Shown piece by piece: positions 8,586 through 17,145 of a stretch of 64,000 bases of DNA. The stretch comes from Bacillus sp. FSL H8-0547 (GTDB lineage: Bacteria > Bacillota > Bacilli > Bacillales > Bacillaceae). Numbering within the stretch: position 1 is the first letter of the stretch; every line of letters begins with the position of its first letter. The stretch covers positions 3,658,001 to 3,722,000 of the forward strand of contig JBBODD010000001.1 of the NCBI GenBank assembly GCA_038002745.1, read 5' to 3'. Under the pieces are notes generated by a model. That model searched no databases. It saw only the letters and a list, made by a program, of their open reading frames with translations, and was not told the DNA's origin. Position numbers and translations under genes: made by a program.

Positions 8586-9770
8586 TTAATAAGTGGATTC
8601 CGGAATTTCTTCATATTTTTCAGGATCGAGAGAGTAAACGGTGCCGTCAGTTACGCCGTTAATAACACCCATTAATCCGGTTTCAACTGTTTTGACGAGC
8701 ATGCCTTTTTGTTTTTGACCAAAGTTCTGTGTTTGGCCTTTGACTTCAAACAGAACGGTTCCGCTTCCGTTTAATGCAAAGGAGCCAAGTGCTGTTCCAG
8801 GAAGATCGAGGTCCTGCTGGTAGAGTGAAATGTTTGTAAATACGGAATCTCCTTTTGCCTGCAGGGCATCATAGACGGCAACATTCAGCTGTCTTGAAAA
8901 ATCATAATCGTACCCATTAGCATATTGGGCATATTTTTCTCCTTCAGGAGTTGCCGGATCTGGTACAAATTGCGCGGAAATGGACATTGTAGCGACTTCA
9001 CCTGTATCCCCGACATACGGGAAGCCCTGATGATGCATGTCCATAAAGACATCCACTTTTCCGAATTCCGCCATCAGATCTTTATATACGTCTCTGACAG
9101 TTTGAGCCTCTGGTGTGATGTACCAGCCGGGTTTGTTGGAAGCTCCGGGAAAGTCTGAAGCAGCAGGTACATAATCTAAATCCGGGTGGAAGTCCCGGTT
9201 TACATCGAATCCCGGATTCGCTCCATAGTCATCACCCTGGAGAACCCTTGTATAGTAATTCCAGGAAGGGGCTGCTGAGCTTAATTGCGGGAAGCGCTCC
9301 GTCACCTCCGACCAGCTCAGGTCATTTCCGCGGCGGTCGAGCTCAGATGCATCTGCGTTCATCATCGGAATGGCAACAATCGTCATCTCTTCACGTATTT
9401 TCTTAGCTGCCTCCGAATTGCTTGAGCCGATTTTTTGAAGGATGTTCAAAAGCGCCACTGTACCGGTCTTTTCATTGCCGTGAATTTCACTTTGAACAAG
9501 AAGCACTTTCTCTCCGGTGCCAACCCTGGCTGTGTAGATTTCACGTCCCTGGTTGGTATATCCGGCAACATCAACTGAAATTTTTCCTCCGCTTGTCTGT
9601 TTTAACTGTCTCAGTTTTTTCTGGAGCTCTGCATAGCTAATAAATCCTTGTGTCTCAAGCGTTTCTGCTGCAGCTGGTGAAGGCGGTGCAAAACTGCCTG
9701 CCTGCGGAAATACGAGTGCAGCCGCCATCAATGCTGTACCTGCTGCTTTAACGAATGTTCTCTTCTTCAA
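8586..9770 (-). CDS. Secreted M14-family zinc carboxypeptidase
   Basis: A 394-residue exported metallopeptidase. A signal peptide (about residues 1-35, ending near PAAAETLE) precedes the catalytic domain. The zinc ligands His and Glu lie in IHGNEKTG, the substrate-binding region includes MNADASELDRRGND and NRDFHPD, the third zinc ligand is in MDMHHQGFP, and the catalytic Glu is likely in LFEVKGQ. It would trim C-terminal residues from peptides outside the cell. The start is TTG at 9770 with GAGGTG just upstream. The shared terminator at 8538-8576 ends the transcript. Confidence 0.9.
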   Translation of the reverse strand: MKKRTFVKAAGTALMAAALVFPQAGSFAPPSPAAAETLETQGFISYAELQKKLRQLKQTSGGKISVDVAGYTNQGREIYTARVGTGEKVLLVQSEIHGNEKTGTVALLNILQKIGSSNSEAAKKIREEMTIVAIPMMNADASELDRRGNDLSWSEVTERFPQLSSAAPSWNYYTRVLQGDDYGANPGFDVNRDFHPDLDYVPAASDFPGASNKPGWYITPEAQTVRDVYKDLMAEFGKVDVFMDMHHQGFPYVGDTGEVATMSISAQFVPDPATPEGEKYAQYANGYDYDFSRQLNVAVYDALQAKGDSVFTNISLYQQDLDLPGTALGSFALNGSGTVLFEVKGQTQNFGQKQKGMLVKTVETGLMGVINGVTDGTVYSLDPEKYEEIPESTY

Positions 9771-9893
9771 ATAAGTTCACCTCTTCATTTTTTTGGTTCA
9801 ACAATCAGAATTTTCTGCAATAAAAGTGGGGATTCCTTGTTTTTTGACAGAAATGGCGCTATAGGTTCAGAAAAATATTGGATTTAAAAGGGA

Positions 9894-9988
9894 TTGACAA
9901 CCTTTTGCCTAGATTTGAGAAAGTTCTTTCGGCTTACGAAATAAATAGATGCGTACAAGAAGAAAAGTTTGTCTGAGCAAACTTTTTT
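9894..9988 (+). promoter_or_regulatory. Possible leader with attenuator-like hairpin upstream of the CDF gene
   Basis: In the 320-bp gene-free stretch 9771-10092, TTGACA at 9894-9899 could be a -35 element, although no good -10 follows at 17 bp. A perfect 8-bp stem AAAGTTTG/CAAACTTT at 9964-9985 is followed by a T-run. No upstream plus-strand gene needs this terminator, so it may end a short RNA or act as an attenuator for the cation exporter. I could not match it to a known riboswitch. The rest of the stretch shows nothing clear. Confidence 0.4.
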
Positions 9989-10092
9989 AGACATTTGTTA
10001 CTCTTGTTGAACCGCGAAAAAAGGTTGCTGTAGACTCACTCAAACCTTGACTGGTAAGATGTTCAAGGAATGAAAACGCGGAGGTTCAATAG

Positions 10093-10962
10093 ATGGAACA
10101 ACAAAAATATGCGGACTTAAAAAAAGGCGAGCGTGGAGCAATCATCAGCATTGCTGCATACCTGTGCTTATCGGCTCTTAAATTGCTTATTGGATATTCA
10201 GCGAACTCCGAGGCACTTAAAGCGGACGGGTTTAATAATGCGACAGACATCGTTGCTTCAGTCGCTGTGCTGATAGGGCTGCGGCTGTCACAAAAGCCTG
10301 CCGACAAGGATCATCCATACGGCCACTGGAAAGCGGAGACCGTTGCGTCGCTTGTCGCATCCTTCATCATGATGGCTGTCGGACTTCAAGTATTATACGG
10401 GGCTGTTTTGTCTGTGTTTGAAGGGAAACAGGAATCACCTGACATGATCTCGGCATGGACCGGTTTATTCTGTGCTGCCGTTATGTATCTTGTTTACCGC
10501 TACAATAAACGGCTTGGAGAAAAAATTAACAGCCAGGCAGTGACTGCGGCTGCGAAAGATAATTTGTCAGATGCATGGGTCAGTATCGGCATTGTTGTCG
10601 GCATTATCGGCTCGCAATTCTCCCTTCCATGGCTGGATCCGGCTGCAGCCGTCATCGTCGGGTTACTGATCTGCAAAACGGCATGGGATATTTTCAGGGA
10701 AGCTTCGCACCATTTAACGGATGGATTTGACGAAGAGGAAATAGAAGCTTTTAAAGAAACGGCCCTCTCTCTGTACGGGGTAAAGGGGGTAAAGGAAATT
10801 AAGGCAAGAAATTATGGGAACAATACAGTAGTAGACATTGTGATCCTGGTGAATTCCACCCTTGATATCCGTGATGCCCATGATATTTCAACTAAAGTCG
10901 AAACGATTTTAATGAAGAAGCATGAAGTGTACAATGTACATGTACACGTTGAACCTAATTAA
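10093..10962 (+). CDS. Cation diffusion facilitator, MneS/YeaB-like Mn(II) exporter
   Basis: A 289-residue CDF protein with six predicted helices and a cytoplasmic C-terminal domain (about residues 205-289, ending VHVHVEP). Helix 2 carries DGFNNATD and helix 5 carries DNLSDA, the acidic metal-site pattern of manganese-type CDFs rather than the HxxxD of zinc exporters. DHPYGHWKAET is the conserved loop after helix 2. It closely resembles B. subtilis YeaB (MneS), an Mn(II)/proton antiporter. ATG 10093 follows CGGAGG. A terminator-like hairpin about 105 bp upstream may regulate it. Confidence 0.9.
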   Translation: MEQQKYADLKKGERGAIISIAAYLCLSALKLLIGYSANSEALKADGFNNATDIVASVAVLIGLRLSQKPADKDHPYGHWKAETVASLVASFIMMAVGLQVLYGAVLSVFEGKQESPDMISAWTGLFCAAVMYLVYRYNKRLGEKINSQAVTAAAKDNLSDAWVSIGIVVGIIGSQFSLPWLDPAAAVIVGLLICKTAWDIFREASHHLTDGFDEEEIEAFKETALSLYGVKGVKEIKARNYGNNTVVDIVILVNSTLDIRDAHDISTKVETILMKKHEVYNVHVHVEPN

Positions 10963-10981
10963 CTGAAAGGAGGGTGTACAA

Positions 10982-11266
10982 GTGGATTCTGAACTCATGT
11001 CAAATTTTATACGCATAGGCCTTCCGCTTCTGGTGATGGCGGCTTCGGTCTTTCTTACAATGAAACTGCCTTATACCAGAAGATTTATACCGCCTGTGAC
11101 ACTCGCCATTTTAGCAGCTCTTGTATACGTCATTCCAACCTTTTTGCAGGGAAATGACAAAGATTTGAATGATGTGCTGGTGACGCTTTATTTTACAATG
11201 ACACTTATGCTCAGCTGTGTGCTGAGTCTTATAGCTGCTTTGTTTTTCAAGAAAAAGAAGAAGTAG
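10982..11266 (+). CDS. Small membrane protein, three helices
   Basis: A 94-residue unrecognised protein with three hydrophobic helices (about 9-25, 37-53, 66-88) and a C-terminal lysine run. It starts with GTG at 10982 after AAAGGAGGGTG, 19 bp behind the CDF gene, so the two are probably co-transcribed. A role linked to the cation exporter is possible but unproven. Confidence 0.75.
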   Translation: MDSELMSNFIRIGLPLLVMAASVFLTMKLPYTRRFIPPVTLAILAALVYVIPTFLQGNDKDLNDVLVTLYFTMTLMLSCVLSLIAALFFKKKKK

Positions 11267-11298
11267 AAAAAAAGGCTCAGTGCATGCTGGGCCTTTTT
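11267..11298 (+). terminator. Terminator of the CDF operon
   Basis: AAAAAGGCTCAG pairs with CTGGGCCTTTTT around a short loop, directly after the stop codon at 11266. Confidence 0.85.
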
Positions 11299-11340
11299 CG
11301 TATCGGGAAAAATTGGAATTACTGTCCTTTTAAATACCCG

Positions 11341-12249
11341 TTATTCCTTTGCCAGACTCATCTCATCCGGCCACTTTTTCTTAAGTGAATCAATAAACGT
11401 TTTCACAATCTTCTTATCTTCAATGACCGGCGAGTACAAGTAGGAAAGGGTCCTTGTAAACCGCTGATTTTCCATATGAATAATCGAAAGGTCTTTATTG
11501 GCAACATCCCGTTCAATGACGCTTTTTGAAAGAAAGGACAGGCCCGTTCCGTTCATGAGCGTTTCTTTTATTCCCTGATTGCTGCTGATGGTAAGCAGTG
11601 ATTTTACTTTGAGGCCGTTCGTCCGTATAACATGGTTTAAATACTCCCGTGTACCAGAACCGACTTCGCGGGTAACCCACGGCTGATTGTGCAAATCAGC
11701 AAAAGTGACCTCTTTCTTTGAAGCGAGCTCATGATCCAGGGAGGCAACGATAAAAAGCTCATCCTGCATAAACGGGTGGACGGAAAGTTCACTCTCGTTC
11801 GTTTGACCTTCAATGAGACCAATATCGACACCATGCATGCGCACACTCTGTACAATTTCCTCTGTGTTGCCGATCAGGACCTCCAGTTCAAGTTCCGGAT
11901 AATCTTTTTGCAGATCAAGCAGCAGGGAAGGGAGGATATACTCTCCAATTGTAAAGCTTGCGCCAATCTTCAATTCCCCGCGGATGGCATTATGGTGTTC
12001 GAGAATATCCTGTTTGGATTGTTCATATAAAGAAATCATTCGCTTTGCACGGTCATACAGGATTTCACCGGTTGGGGTAATCTGCAGAAACTTAGGAGAC
12101 CGAAGAAAAAGCTTTGTCTGAAATTCTTTTTCAAGATTTTTGATATGTAGACTGACGCTCGGCTGGGACATGCGGAGCGTTTCTGCCGTTTTCGTAAAGT
12201 TTTTCACCTCAGCAAGAGTGACAAATGTTTTCAAAGCATCATAGTACAA
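11341..12249 (-). CDS. cysL: LysR-family activator CysL
   Basis: A 302-residue LysR regulator: N-terminal winged helix-turn-helix (ALKTFVTLAEVKNFTKTAE and SQPSVSLHIKNLE) followed by the periplasmic-binding-like effector domain. It is divergent from cysJ-cysI, the arrangement of B. subtilis cysL (ywfK), which activates cysJI. The start is TTG at 12249, with AAGGTGG 9 nt upstream; an upstream ATG at 12270 would add seven residues and put that ribosome site inside the gene. The protein most likely senses the sulfur supply and binds in the shared intergenic region. Confidence 0.88.
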   Translation of the reverse strand: MYYDALKTFVTLAEVKNFTKTAETLRMSQPSVSLHIKNLEKEFQTKLFLRSPKFLQITPTGEILYDRAKRMISLYEQSKQDILEHHNAIRGELKIGASFTIGEYILPSLLLDLQKDYPELELEVLIGNTEEIVQSVRMHGVDIGLIEGQTNESELSVHPFMQDELFIVASLDHELASKKEVTFADLHNQPWVTREVGSGTREYLNHVIRTNGLKVKSLLTISSNQGIKETLMNGTGLSFLSKSVIERDVANKDLSIIHMENQRFTRTLSYLYSPVIEDKKIVKTFIDSLKKKWPDEMSLAKE

Positions 12250-12352
12250 AATAGAAAGCCACCTTATCATTAGAAATCTTAATAATCGTCATAAATTAAA
12301 TGTATTTTACTAATTTTCTGTTTTCAGGTAAAGTAGAAATAGTATTTTTATC

Positions 12353-12406
12353 TATAGGTTTATTAAAGCAGAGTCATAAAACCGACTTTGCGTATAGGGT
12401 TAATTA
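12353..12406 (+). promoter_or_regulatory. Candidate CysL operator region
   Basis: TATAGGTTTATTA at 12353-12365 and TATAGGGTTAATTA at 12393-12406 are near-direct repeats spaced 40 bp apart, between cysL and cysJ. LysR proteins usually bind paired sites of this kind. CysL is known to act on the cysJI promoter in B. subtilis. The exact assignment is inference. Confidence 0.4.
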
Positions 12407-12444
12407 TATTGGCAGTTCTAAATTCGTTTGCGAGGTGGGTATCG

Positions 12445-14265
12445 TTGCAACTTCAGGTAAGTAACAGTCCGTTTAATCAGGAGCAGGCAGAGCTTCTTAA
12501 CCGCCTTCTGCCAACATTATCAGAAACCCAGAAGATCTGGCTGACGGGATATTTGACAGCCGCACAGGCTGCTGGACCTATTGGCGTTCTGGCGCCCAAG
12601 GCAGGAGAGGCGGCACCTGTTCAAAGCGCATCCGTTTCAAAAGAAATAACGGTTCTCTATGGCTCACAGACGGGAAATGCTCAGAGTCTTGCTGAAAACG
12701 CAGCAAAAACACTGTCCGAACAAGGCTTTCAGATAACCATTTCTTCTATGAACGATTATAAACCGAATCAGCTGAAAAAAGAAAAAAACCTCTTGATTGT
12801 CGTCAGCACCCACGGGGAGGGAACACCTCCTGACAATGCTCTCTCATTCTATGAATTTTTACATGGAAGAAGGGCACCTAAGCTTGAGGGCATGAATTTT
12901 TCCGTCCTATCCCTGGGTGACAGTTCATATGAATTTTTCTGCCAGACCGGCAAAGATTTTGATCAGAAGCTTGAAGAACTGGGCGGAACGAGAATCTATC
13001 CGCGTACCGACTGCGATCTTGATTTTGATGAGCAGGCTGCAGAATGGATCAGCGGTGTGATTACTAGTTTAAAAGAGACGCAGGGGGAAAATGCAGCTCC
13101 TGCTGCAGAAGTGTCTGCTGAGTCAGCTCATCCGTCTTCCTACTCGCGCACAAATCCATTCCGTGCTGAAGTCCTTGAAAACATAAATTTAAATGGCCGC
13201 GGGTCAAATAAAGAAACCCGCCACCTTGAATTGTCCCTTGAAGGCTCAGGTCTTACATATGAACCGGGAGACAGCCTTGGCATTTTCCCAGAAAATGATC
13301 CGGTGCTTGTTGATCTTTTGCTTGAAAAAACAGGATGGGATCCTGAAAGCAGTGTGACGATCAATAAACATGGAGATCGTCTGTCTTTGCGGAACGCCCT
13401 TTTGACTCATTTTGAAATTACCGTGCTTTCTAAGCCGCTGTTGGAAAAACTGGCAGGAATATCGGATCACAGCGGGCTTAAGGAACTTGTTTCACCTGGT
13501 AAAGAAGATCAGCTGAAAGTGTACATTGAAGGCCGCGACCTTGTTGATCTGATTGAAGAATTTGGCCCTTGGAGTGCTTCGGCAGAGGAGTTTGTTCATA
13601 ACCTCCGCAAAATGCCGGCGCGCCTTTATTCTATTGCGAGCAGTCTGACGGCAAATCCAGATGAAGTGCACTTGACCATCGGTGCAGTCAGATATGAAAC
13701 TCACGGACGAAAGCGCAGCGGGGTTTGCTCCATTTTAACAGCCGAGCGGCTTCAGCCCGGCGACACCCTGCCTGTTTACATACAGAAGAACCAGAATTTT
13801 AAGCTGCCTGAAAATCCTGACGTTCCAATCATTATGGTTGGACCCGGAACAGGCATCGCCCCGTTCCGCTCATTCATTCAAGAAAGAGAAGAAACAGGAG
13901 CAGGCGGGAAGTCATGGCTATTCTTTGGCGATCAGCACTTCGTCACAGACTTCCTTTATCAGACGGAATGGCAGAAGGCCCTTGAGAATGGAAGTTTGAC
14001 ACGGATGGATGTCGCTTTTTCAAGGGATACGGCAGAAAAAGTGTATGTTCAGCACCGTATGCTTGAGCAAAGCAAAGAGCTGTACGAATGGATTAAAGAA
14101 GGGGCTTATGTCTACATCTGCGGAGATGAAAAACACATGGCCCATGATGTTCACAGCACGCTTATCAGCATTATTGAAAATGAGGGCGGCATGAGCCGCG
14201 CGGCAGCAGAAGAAGTTCTTGCCGGCATGCAGCAGCAAAAACGCTATCAGCGTGACGTCTATTGA
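12445..14265 (+). CDS. cysJ: Sulfite reductase flavoprotein subunit (alpha)
   Basis: A 606-residue NADPH-dependent diflavin reductase that passes electrons to CysI for sulfite reduction to sulfide. An N-terminal helical segment (SPFNQEQAELLNRLLP) precedes the flavodoxin-like FMN domain (YGSQTGNAQSLAE, STHGEGTPPDNA), the FAD domain (PARLYSIASS, RKRSGVCS) and the NADP domain (MVGPGTGIAPFRSF, YICGD). The start is TTG at 12445 with GAGGTGGG just upstream; it matches the usual CysJ N-terminus. A start at 12388 would add 19 non-conserved residues. It is followed 25 bp later by cysI. Confidence 0.95.
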   Translation: MQLQVSNSPFNQEQAELLNRLLPTLSETQKIWLTGYLTAAQAAGPIGVLAPKAGEAAPVQSASVSKEITVLYGSQTGNAQSLAENAAKTLSEQGFQITISSMNDYKPNQLKKEKNLLIVVSTHGEGTPPDNALSFYEFLHGRRAPKLEGMNFSVLSLGDSSYEFFCQTGKDFDQKLEELGGTRIYPRTDCDLDFDEQAAEWISGVITSLKETQGENAAPAAEVSAESAHPSSYSRTNPFRAEVLENINLNGRGSNKETRHLELSLEGSGLTYEPGDSLGIFPENDPVLVDLLLEKTGWDPESSVTINKHGDRLSLRNALLTHFEITVLSKPLLEKLAGISDHSGLKELVSPGKEDQLKVYIEGRDLVDLIEEFGPWSASAEEFVHNLRKMPARLYSIASSLTANPDEVHLTIGAVRYETHGRKRSGVCSILTAERLQPGDTLPVYIQKNQNFKLPENPDVPIIMVGPGTGIAPFRSFIQEREETGAGGKSWLFFGDQHFVTDFLYQTEWQKALENGSLTRMDVAFSRDTAEKVYVQHRMLEQSKELYEWIKEGAYVYICGDEKHMAHDVHSTLISIIENEGGMSRAAAEEVLAGMQQQKRYQRDVY

Positions 14266-14290
14266 GAACGATTGAAAGGGGTATACCATC

Positions 14291-16009
14291 ATGTCAAATA
14301 AAGTACTGAGTGCGCCTGAAGGCCCTCCAAGTGATGTAGAAGATATTAAACAGCGAAGCAATTATCTGCGCGGGACACTTTCAGAAGTGATGCAGGAACG
14401 CATTTCCGCCGGCATTCCTGACGATGATAATCGCCTGATGAAGCATCACGGCAGTTATCTTCAGGATGACCGCGATCTTCGGAACGAACGCCAGAAGCAA
14501 AAGCTTGAGCCTGCCTATCAGTTTATGCTCCGCGTCCGCATGGCAGGGGGAGTTGCAAGGCCGGATCAATGGCTGGTGATGGATGAGCTTGCCCAAAAAT
14601 ACGGAAACGGCACGCTTAAGCTGACAACACGCCAGACATTCCAGATGCACGGGATTCTGAAATGGAACATGAAAAAGACGATTCAGGAAATCCATGCTTC
14701 CATGCTGGATACGATTGCAGCCTGCGGAGATGTAAACAGAAACGTCATGTGCAATGTCAACCCTTATCAATCTGATCTTCATGCCGAGGTGTATGAACTT
14801 TCAAGAAAACTGAGCGATGATCTTCTGCCGCGCACAAGAGCCTATCATGAGATCTGGCTTGATGAAGAAAAGGTGGCAGGCACACCGGATGCAGAAGAAG
14901 TAGAGCCGATGTATGGCCCGCTGTATCTCCCGAGAAAATTTAAAATAGGGATTGCAGTACCGCCGTCAAATGATATTGATGTCTATTCACAGGACCTTGG
15001 ATTTATCGCGATTGTTGAAGATAATAAGCTCTCAGGCTTCAATGTTGTCATTGGCGGCGGCATGGGGATGTCCCACGGTGATAAGGCAACTTACCCGCAG
15101 CTTGGAAAAGTAATAGGTTTTGTTGCACCGGATAGAATTGTTGATGTGGCTGAAAAGATTATTACCATTCAGCGTGATTACGGAAACAGGTCTGTCAGGA
15201 AATATGCCCGTTTCAAATATACGGTCGACCGCTTAGGTCTTCAAAATGTAAAAGAAGAACTTGAGAGCCGTCTTGGCTACAGTCTCGGCGCAGCAAAAGA
15301 TTTCCGTTTTAACAGCAATGGCGACAGCTACGGCTGGGTAAAAGGCGGGAACGGCAAATGGCATTTCACGCTGTTTGTAGAAGGGGGCCGCATCGCAGAC
15401 TTCAACGGATACCCGCTGATGACGGGCCTGCGCGAAATTGCAAAAGTGCTTAAAGGCGACATTCGTCTGACGCCAAATCAAAACCTGATCATTTCAAACG
15501 TTTCATCTCAGCAAAAGAAAAAAATAAATGACCTGATTGAAATGTACAACTTAACAGACGGCAAACACTATTCTGCACTGCGCCGCAGCTCCATTGCCTG
15601 CGTTGCCCTTCCAACTTGCGGCCTTGCCATGGCAGAAGCAGAGCGATATTTGCCGAGATTGATTGATAAAATTGAAGAAATCGTGGATGAAAACGGACTG
15701 CGCAACGAAGAAATTACGATCCGCATGACAGGCTGCCCAAATGGATGTGCCCGCCATGCCCTCGGTGAAATTGCCTTTATCGGAAAAGCGCCCGGAAAAT
15801 ACAATATGTATCTCGGTGCCGCATTCGACGGCAGCCGCCTGAGCAAATTATACCGGGAAAACATCGGAGAAGAAGAAATTCTCAGCGAGCTTCGCGTCCT
15901 GATTGCACAATTTGCAAAAGAGCGGGAGCCGGGAGAACACTTTGGAGACTTTGTTGTCCGGACCGGCGTTGTACGTGCTGTGACAGACGGAACCAATTTT
16001 CACGATTGA
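14291..16009 (+). CDS. cysI: Sulfite reductase hemoprotein subunit (beta)
   Basis: A 572-residue siroheme and [4Fe-4S] protein that reduces sulfite to sulfide using electrons from CysJ. The cluster ligands are Cys437, Cys443, Cys482 and Cys486 (CVALPTC and CPNGC), the canonical C-x5-C and C-x3-C pair. Siroheme-binding arginines occur in [11 protein letters not shown]. It lies directly downstream of cysJ in one operon. ATG 14291 is preceded by GAAAGGGG. A strong terminator follows. Confidence 0.97.
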   Translation: MSNKVLSAPEGPPSDVEDIKQRSNYLRGTLSEVMQERISAGIPDDDNRLMKHHGSYLQDDRDLRNERQKQKLEPAYQFMLRVRMAGGVARPDQWLVMDELAQKYGNGTLKLTTRQTFQMHGILKWNMKKTIQEIHASMLDTIAACGDVNRNVMCNVNPYQSDLHAEVYELSRKLSDDLLPRTRAYHEIWLDEEKVAGTPDAEEVEPMYGPLYLPRKFKIGIAVPPSNDIDVYSQDLGFIAIVEDNKLSGFNVVIGGGMGMSHGDKATYPQLGKVIGFVAPDRIVDVAEKIITIQRDYGNRSVRKYARFKYTVDRLGLQNVKEELESRLGYSLGAAKDFRFNSNGDSYGWVKGGNGKWHFTLFVEGGRIADFNGYPLMTGLREIAKVLKGDIRLTPNQNLIISNVSSQQKKKINDLIEMYNLTDGKHYSALRRSSIACVALPTCGLAMAEAERYLPRLIDKIEEIVDENGLRNEEITIRMTGCPNGCARHALGEIAFIGKAPGKYNMYLGAAFDGSRLSKLYRENIGEEEILSELRVLIAQFAKEREPGEHFGDFVVRTGVVRAVTDGTNFHD

Positions 16010-16011
16010 TG

Positions 16012-16039
16012 AAAAGACAGGGGAGACCCTGTCTTTTTT
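16012..16039 (+). terminator. Terminator of the cysJI operon
   Basis: Stem AAAAGACAGGG/CCCTGTCTTTT with a GAGA loop and a T-run. Confidence 0.92.
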
Positions 16040-16059
16040 GCGTGAAAGAGGATGGAGCA

Positions 16060-16300
16060 GAGAGTTTTGGTGGGGTCATCAAAATGGAAATAGAACCTTA
16101 TAAATGAGCTGGACGGAAAAACAGGGTAACAAAAAGGGTGAAATGCTGTCTTATAAATGAGCCGGACCAAAATAGAGGGTACCAAAAAGGTGAAATGCTG
16201 TCCCATAAATCGACCGGACTGAAATACAGGGAAACAAAAAGAAAAAATGCTGTCTTATAAATCGACCATACCAAACTAAAGGGCACCAAAAGAACATTTC
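16060..16300 (+). repeat. Tandem array, about 52-53 bp period, four units plus a partial one
   Basis: Units begin with (T/C)(T/C)ATAAAT at 16098, 16151, 16203 and 16255 (spacing 53, 52, 52). Each carries GAGC or CGAC, then GGG-ACC/AAC-AAAA, then GAAATGCTGTC. A degenerate partial unit precedes them. The array fills the 354-bp gap between convergent cysI and a lipoprotein gene. Minus-strand reading frames through it (repeated Tyr-Lys-Thr-Ala-Phe) are a product of the repetition. Confidence 0.85.
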
Positions 16301-16332
16301 CACAGTTGATCATCCCAAAACCAGCCACCAAA

Positions 16333-16356
16333 AAAAGCCTTCAGCAGAAGGCTTTT
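16333..16356 (-). terminator. Terminator of the acidic lipoprotein gene
   Basis: A perfect 10-bp stem AAAAGCCTTC/GAAGGCTTTT; on the minus strand it is followed by a T-run. Confidence 0.88.
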
Positions 16357-16363
16357 CCCGGAC

Positions 16364-16642
16364 TCAGTCGTCTTTGCGGTCTTTATCGTTCATATCTTCC
16401 GGATCTTCAATTGGATCTTCCGGATCCGGATCTGCGTCTTTTTCATCGTCTTTCATCATTGTGTCGTCTTCTTCCATGCCTGGTGCAGGTTCATCTTCGT
16501 TGTTTTCATCCATTTGATCCTGCTCTTCTTCCTGCTGGTTTTCTGGCGGTGCCGGATCCTGGTCGTCATTTGCATTGCAGCCTGCCATCATAAACGCTGA
16601 AAAAAGGACACCCATGATGAGAATTAGCCATTTATTTTTCAT
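16364..16642 (-). CDS. Small, very acidic lipoprotein
   Basis: A 92-residue protein with a lipoprotein signal peptide and lipobox MAGC at about residue 22. The mature part is almost entirely Asp, Glu, Pro, Asn, Gln and Met, with no hydrophobic core, so it is probably disordered at the outer face of the membrane. Such composition could bind cations or space something from the membrane, but the function is unknown. The start ATG has AGGAGG 6 nt upstream, and a clear terminator follows. Confidence 0.8.
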   Translation of the reverse strand: MKNKWLILIMGVLFSAFMMAGCNANDDQDPAPPENQQEEEQDQMDENNEDEPAPGMEEDDTMMKDDEKDADPDPEDPIEDPEDMNDKDRKDD

Positions 16643-16801
16643 CGTAAACCTCCTGTATTGGTTATTCCCAATTAGATTGCCCCTAAAGCGGAATATTATT
16701 AGTGCATTTTAGTAACATAATGTTCACGTTTACAATGGTGCAAATGGCTGCAGCAGTGATACACTAAAAGTATAAAATTGGATGATTTTAGGGAGGAATG
16801 G

Positions 16802-17026
16802 ATGATGGCTGCTTTTCACCAGCAATTAAAGCATTACCGCGAACAGAAGAATATGAGTCAGGAGGAGCTTGCTATTAAAGCGAGACTTGGGCGGCAGACC
16901 ATTGAAAAGTATGAAGCAGGAGAAAAAATCCCTGACACGCAAACCATCTTAAAACTCTCTACCGTGCTGGATGTACCGGCTTCGGAATTAATCAGCAAAG
17001 AAGAACTTGCAAAAAAACAAAGCTGA
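16802..17026 (+). CDS. Small XRE-type helix-turn-helix regulator
   Basis: A 74-residue protein almost wholly made of a Cro/C1-type helix-turn-helix (LKHYREQKNMSQEELAIKA, RQTIEKYEAGEKIPD, LKLSTVLDVPASEL). It would bind DNA as a dimer. ATG at 16802 or 16805 fits GGAGG at 16792-16796. It lies upstream of a PstS-like gene with a palindromic promoter, a possible target, but this link is only inferred from position. Confidence 0.88.
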   Translation: MMAAFHQQLKHYREQKNMSQEELAIKARLGRQTIEKYEAGEKIPDTQTILKLSTVLDVPASELISKEELAKKQS

Positions 17027-17039
17027 AATACTATGACGG

Positions 17040-17066
17040 TGTCCTTCAAAATGAAGGACATTTTTT
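17040..17066 (+). terminator. Terminator after the XRE regulator
   Basis: Stem TGTCCTTCA/TGAAGGACA with an AAA loop and T-run. Confidence 0.9.
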
Positions 17067-17084
17067 ATATTCTGAAAAAAGATA

Positions 17085-17119
17085 TTGTAAAAATTAGGAT
17101 TAAAGTGTAAAATTACACT
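17085..17119 (+). promoter_or_regulatory. Promoter with overlapping palindromic operator
   Basis: TTGTAA (17085-17090), a 17-bp spacer and TAAAAT (17108-17113) form a sigma-A promoter. A palindrome with 7-bp arms, AGTGTAA-AA-TTACACT (17104-17119), covers the -10 box, so a dimeric repressor bound there would block transcription of the PstS-like gene. Confidence 0.6.
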
Positions 17120-17145
17120 AAATACAGGAAGGTGAGGAGAAAAGA

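Noticed and set aside
12250-12444. Riboswitch or T-box in the cysL-cysJ region
   Set aside because: No specifier, anti-terminator or S-box pattern could be seen; LysR-type control explains the region.
14381-14782. Antisense frames within cysI
   Set aside because: cysI is fully supported on the plus strand by its iron-sulfur ligands and operon position.
16000-16331. Minus-strand frames with repeated Tyr-Lys-Thr-Ala-Phe
   Set aside because: They only translate the 52-53 bp repeat array, and the period is not kept in frame over the whole array.
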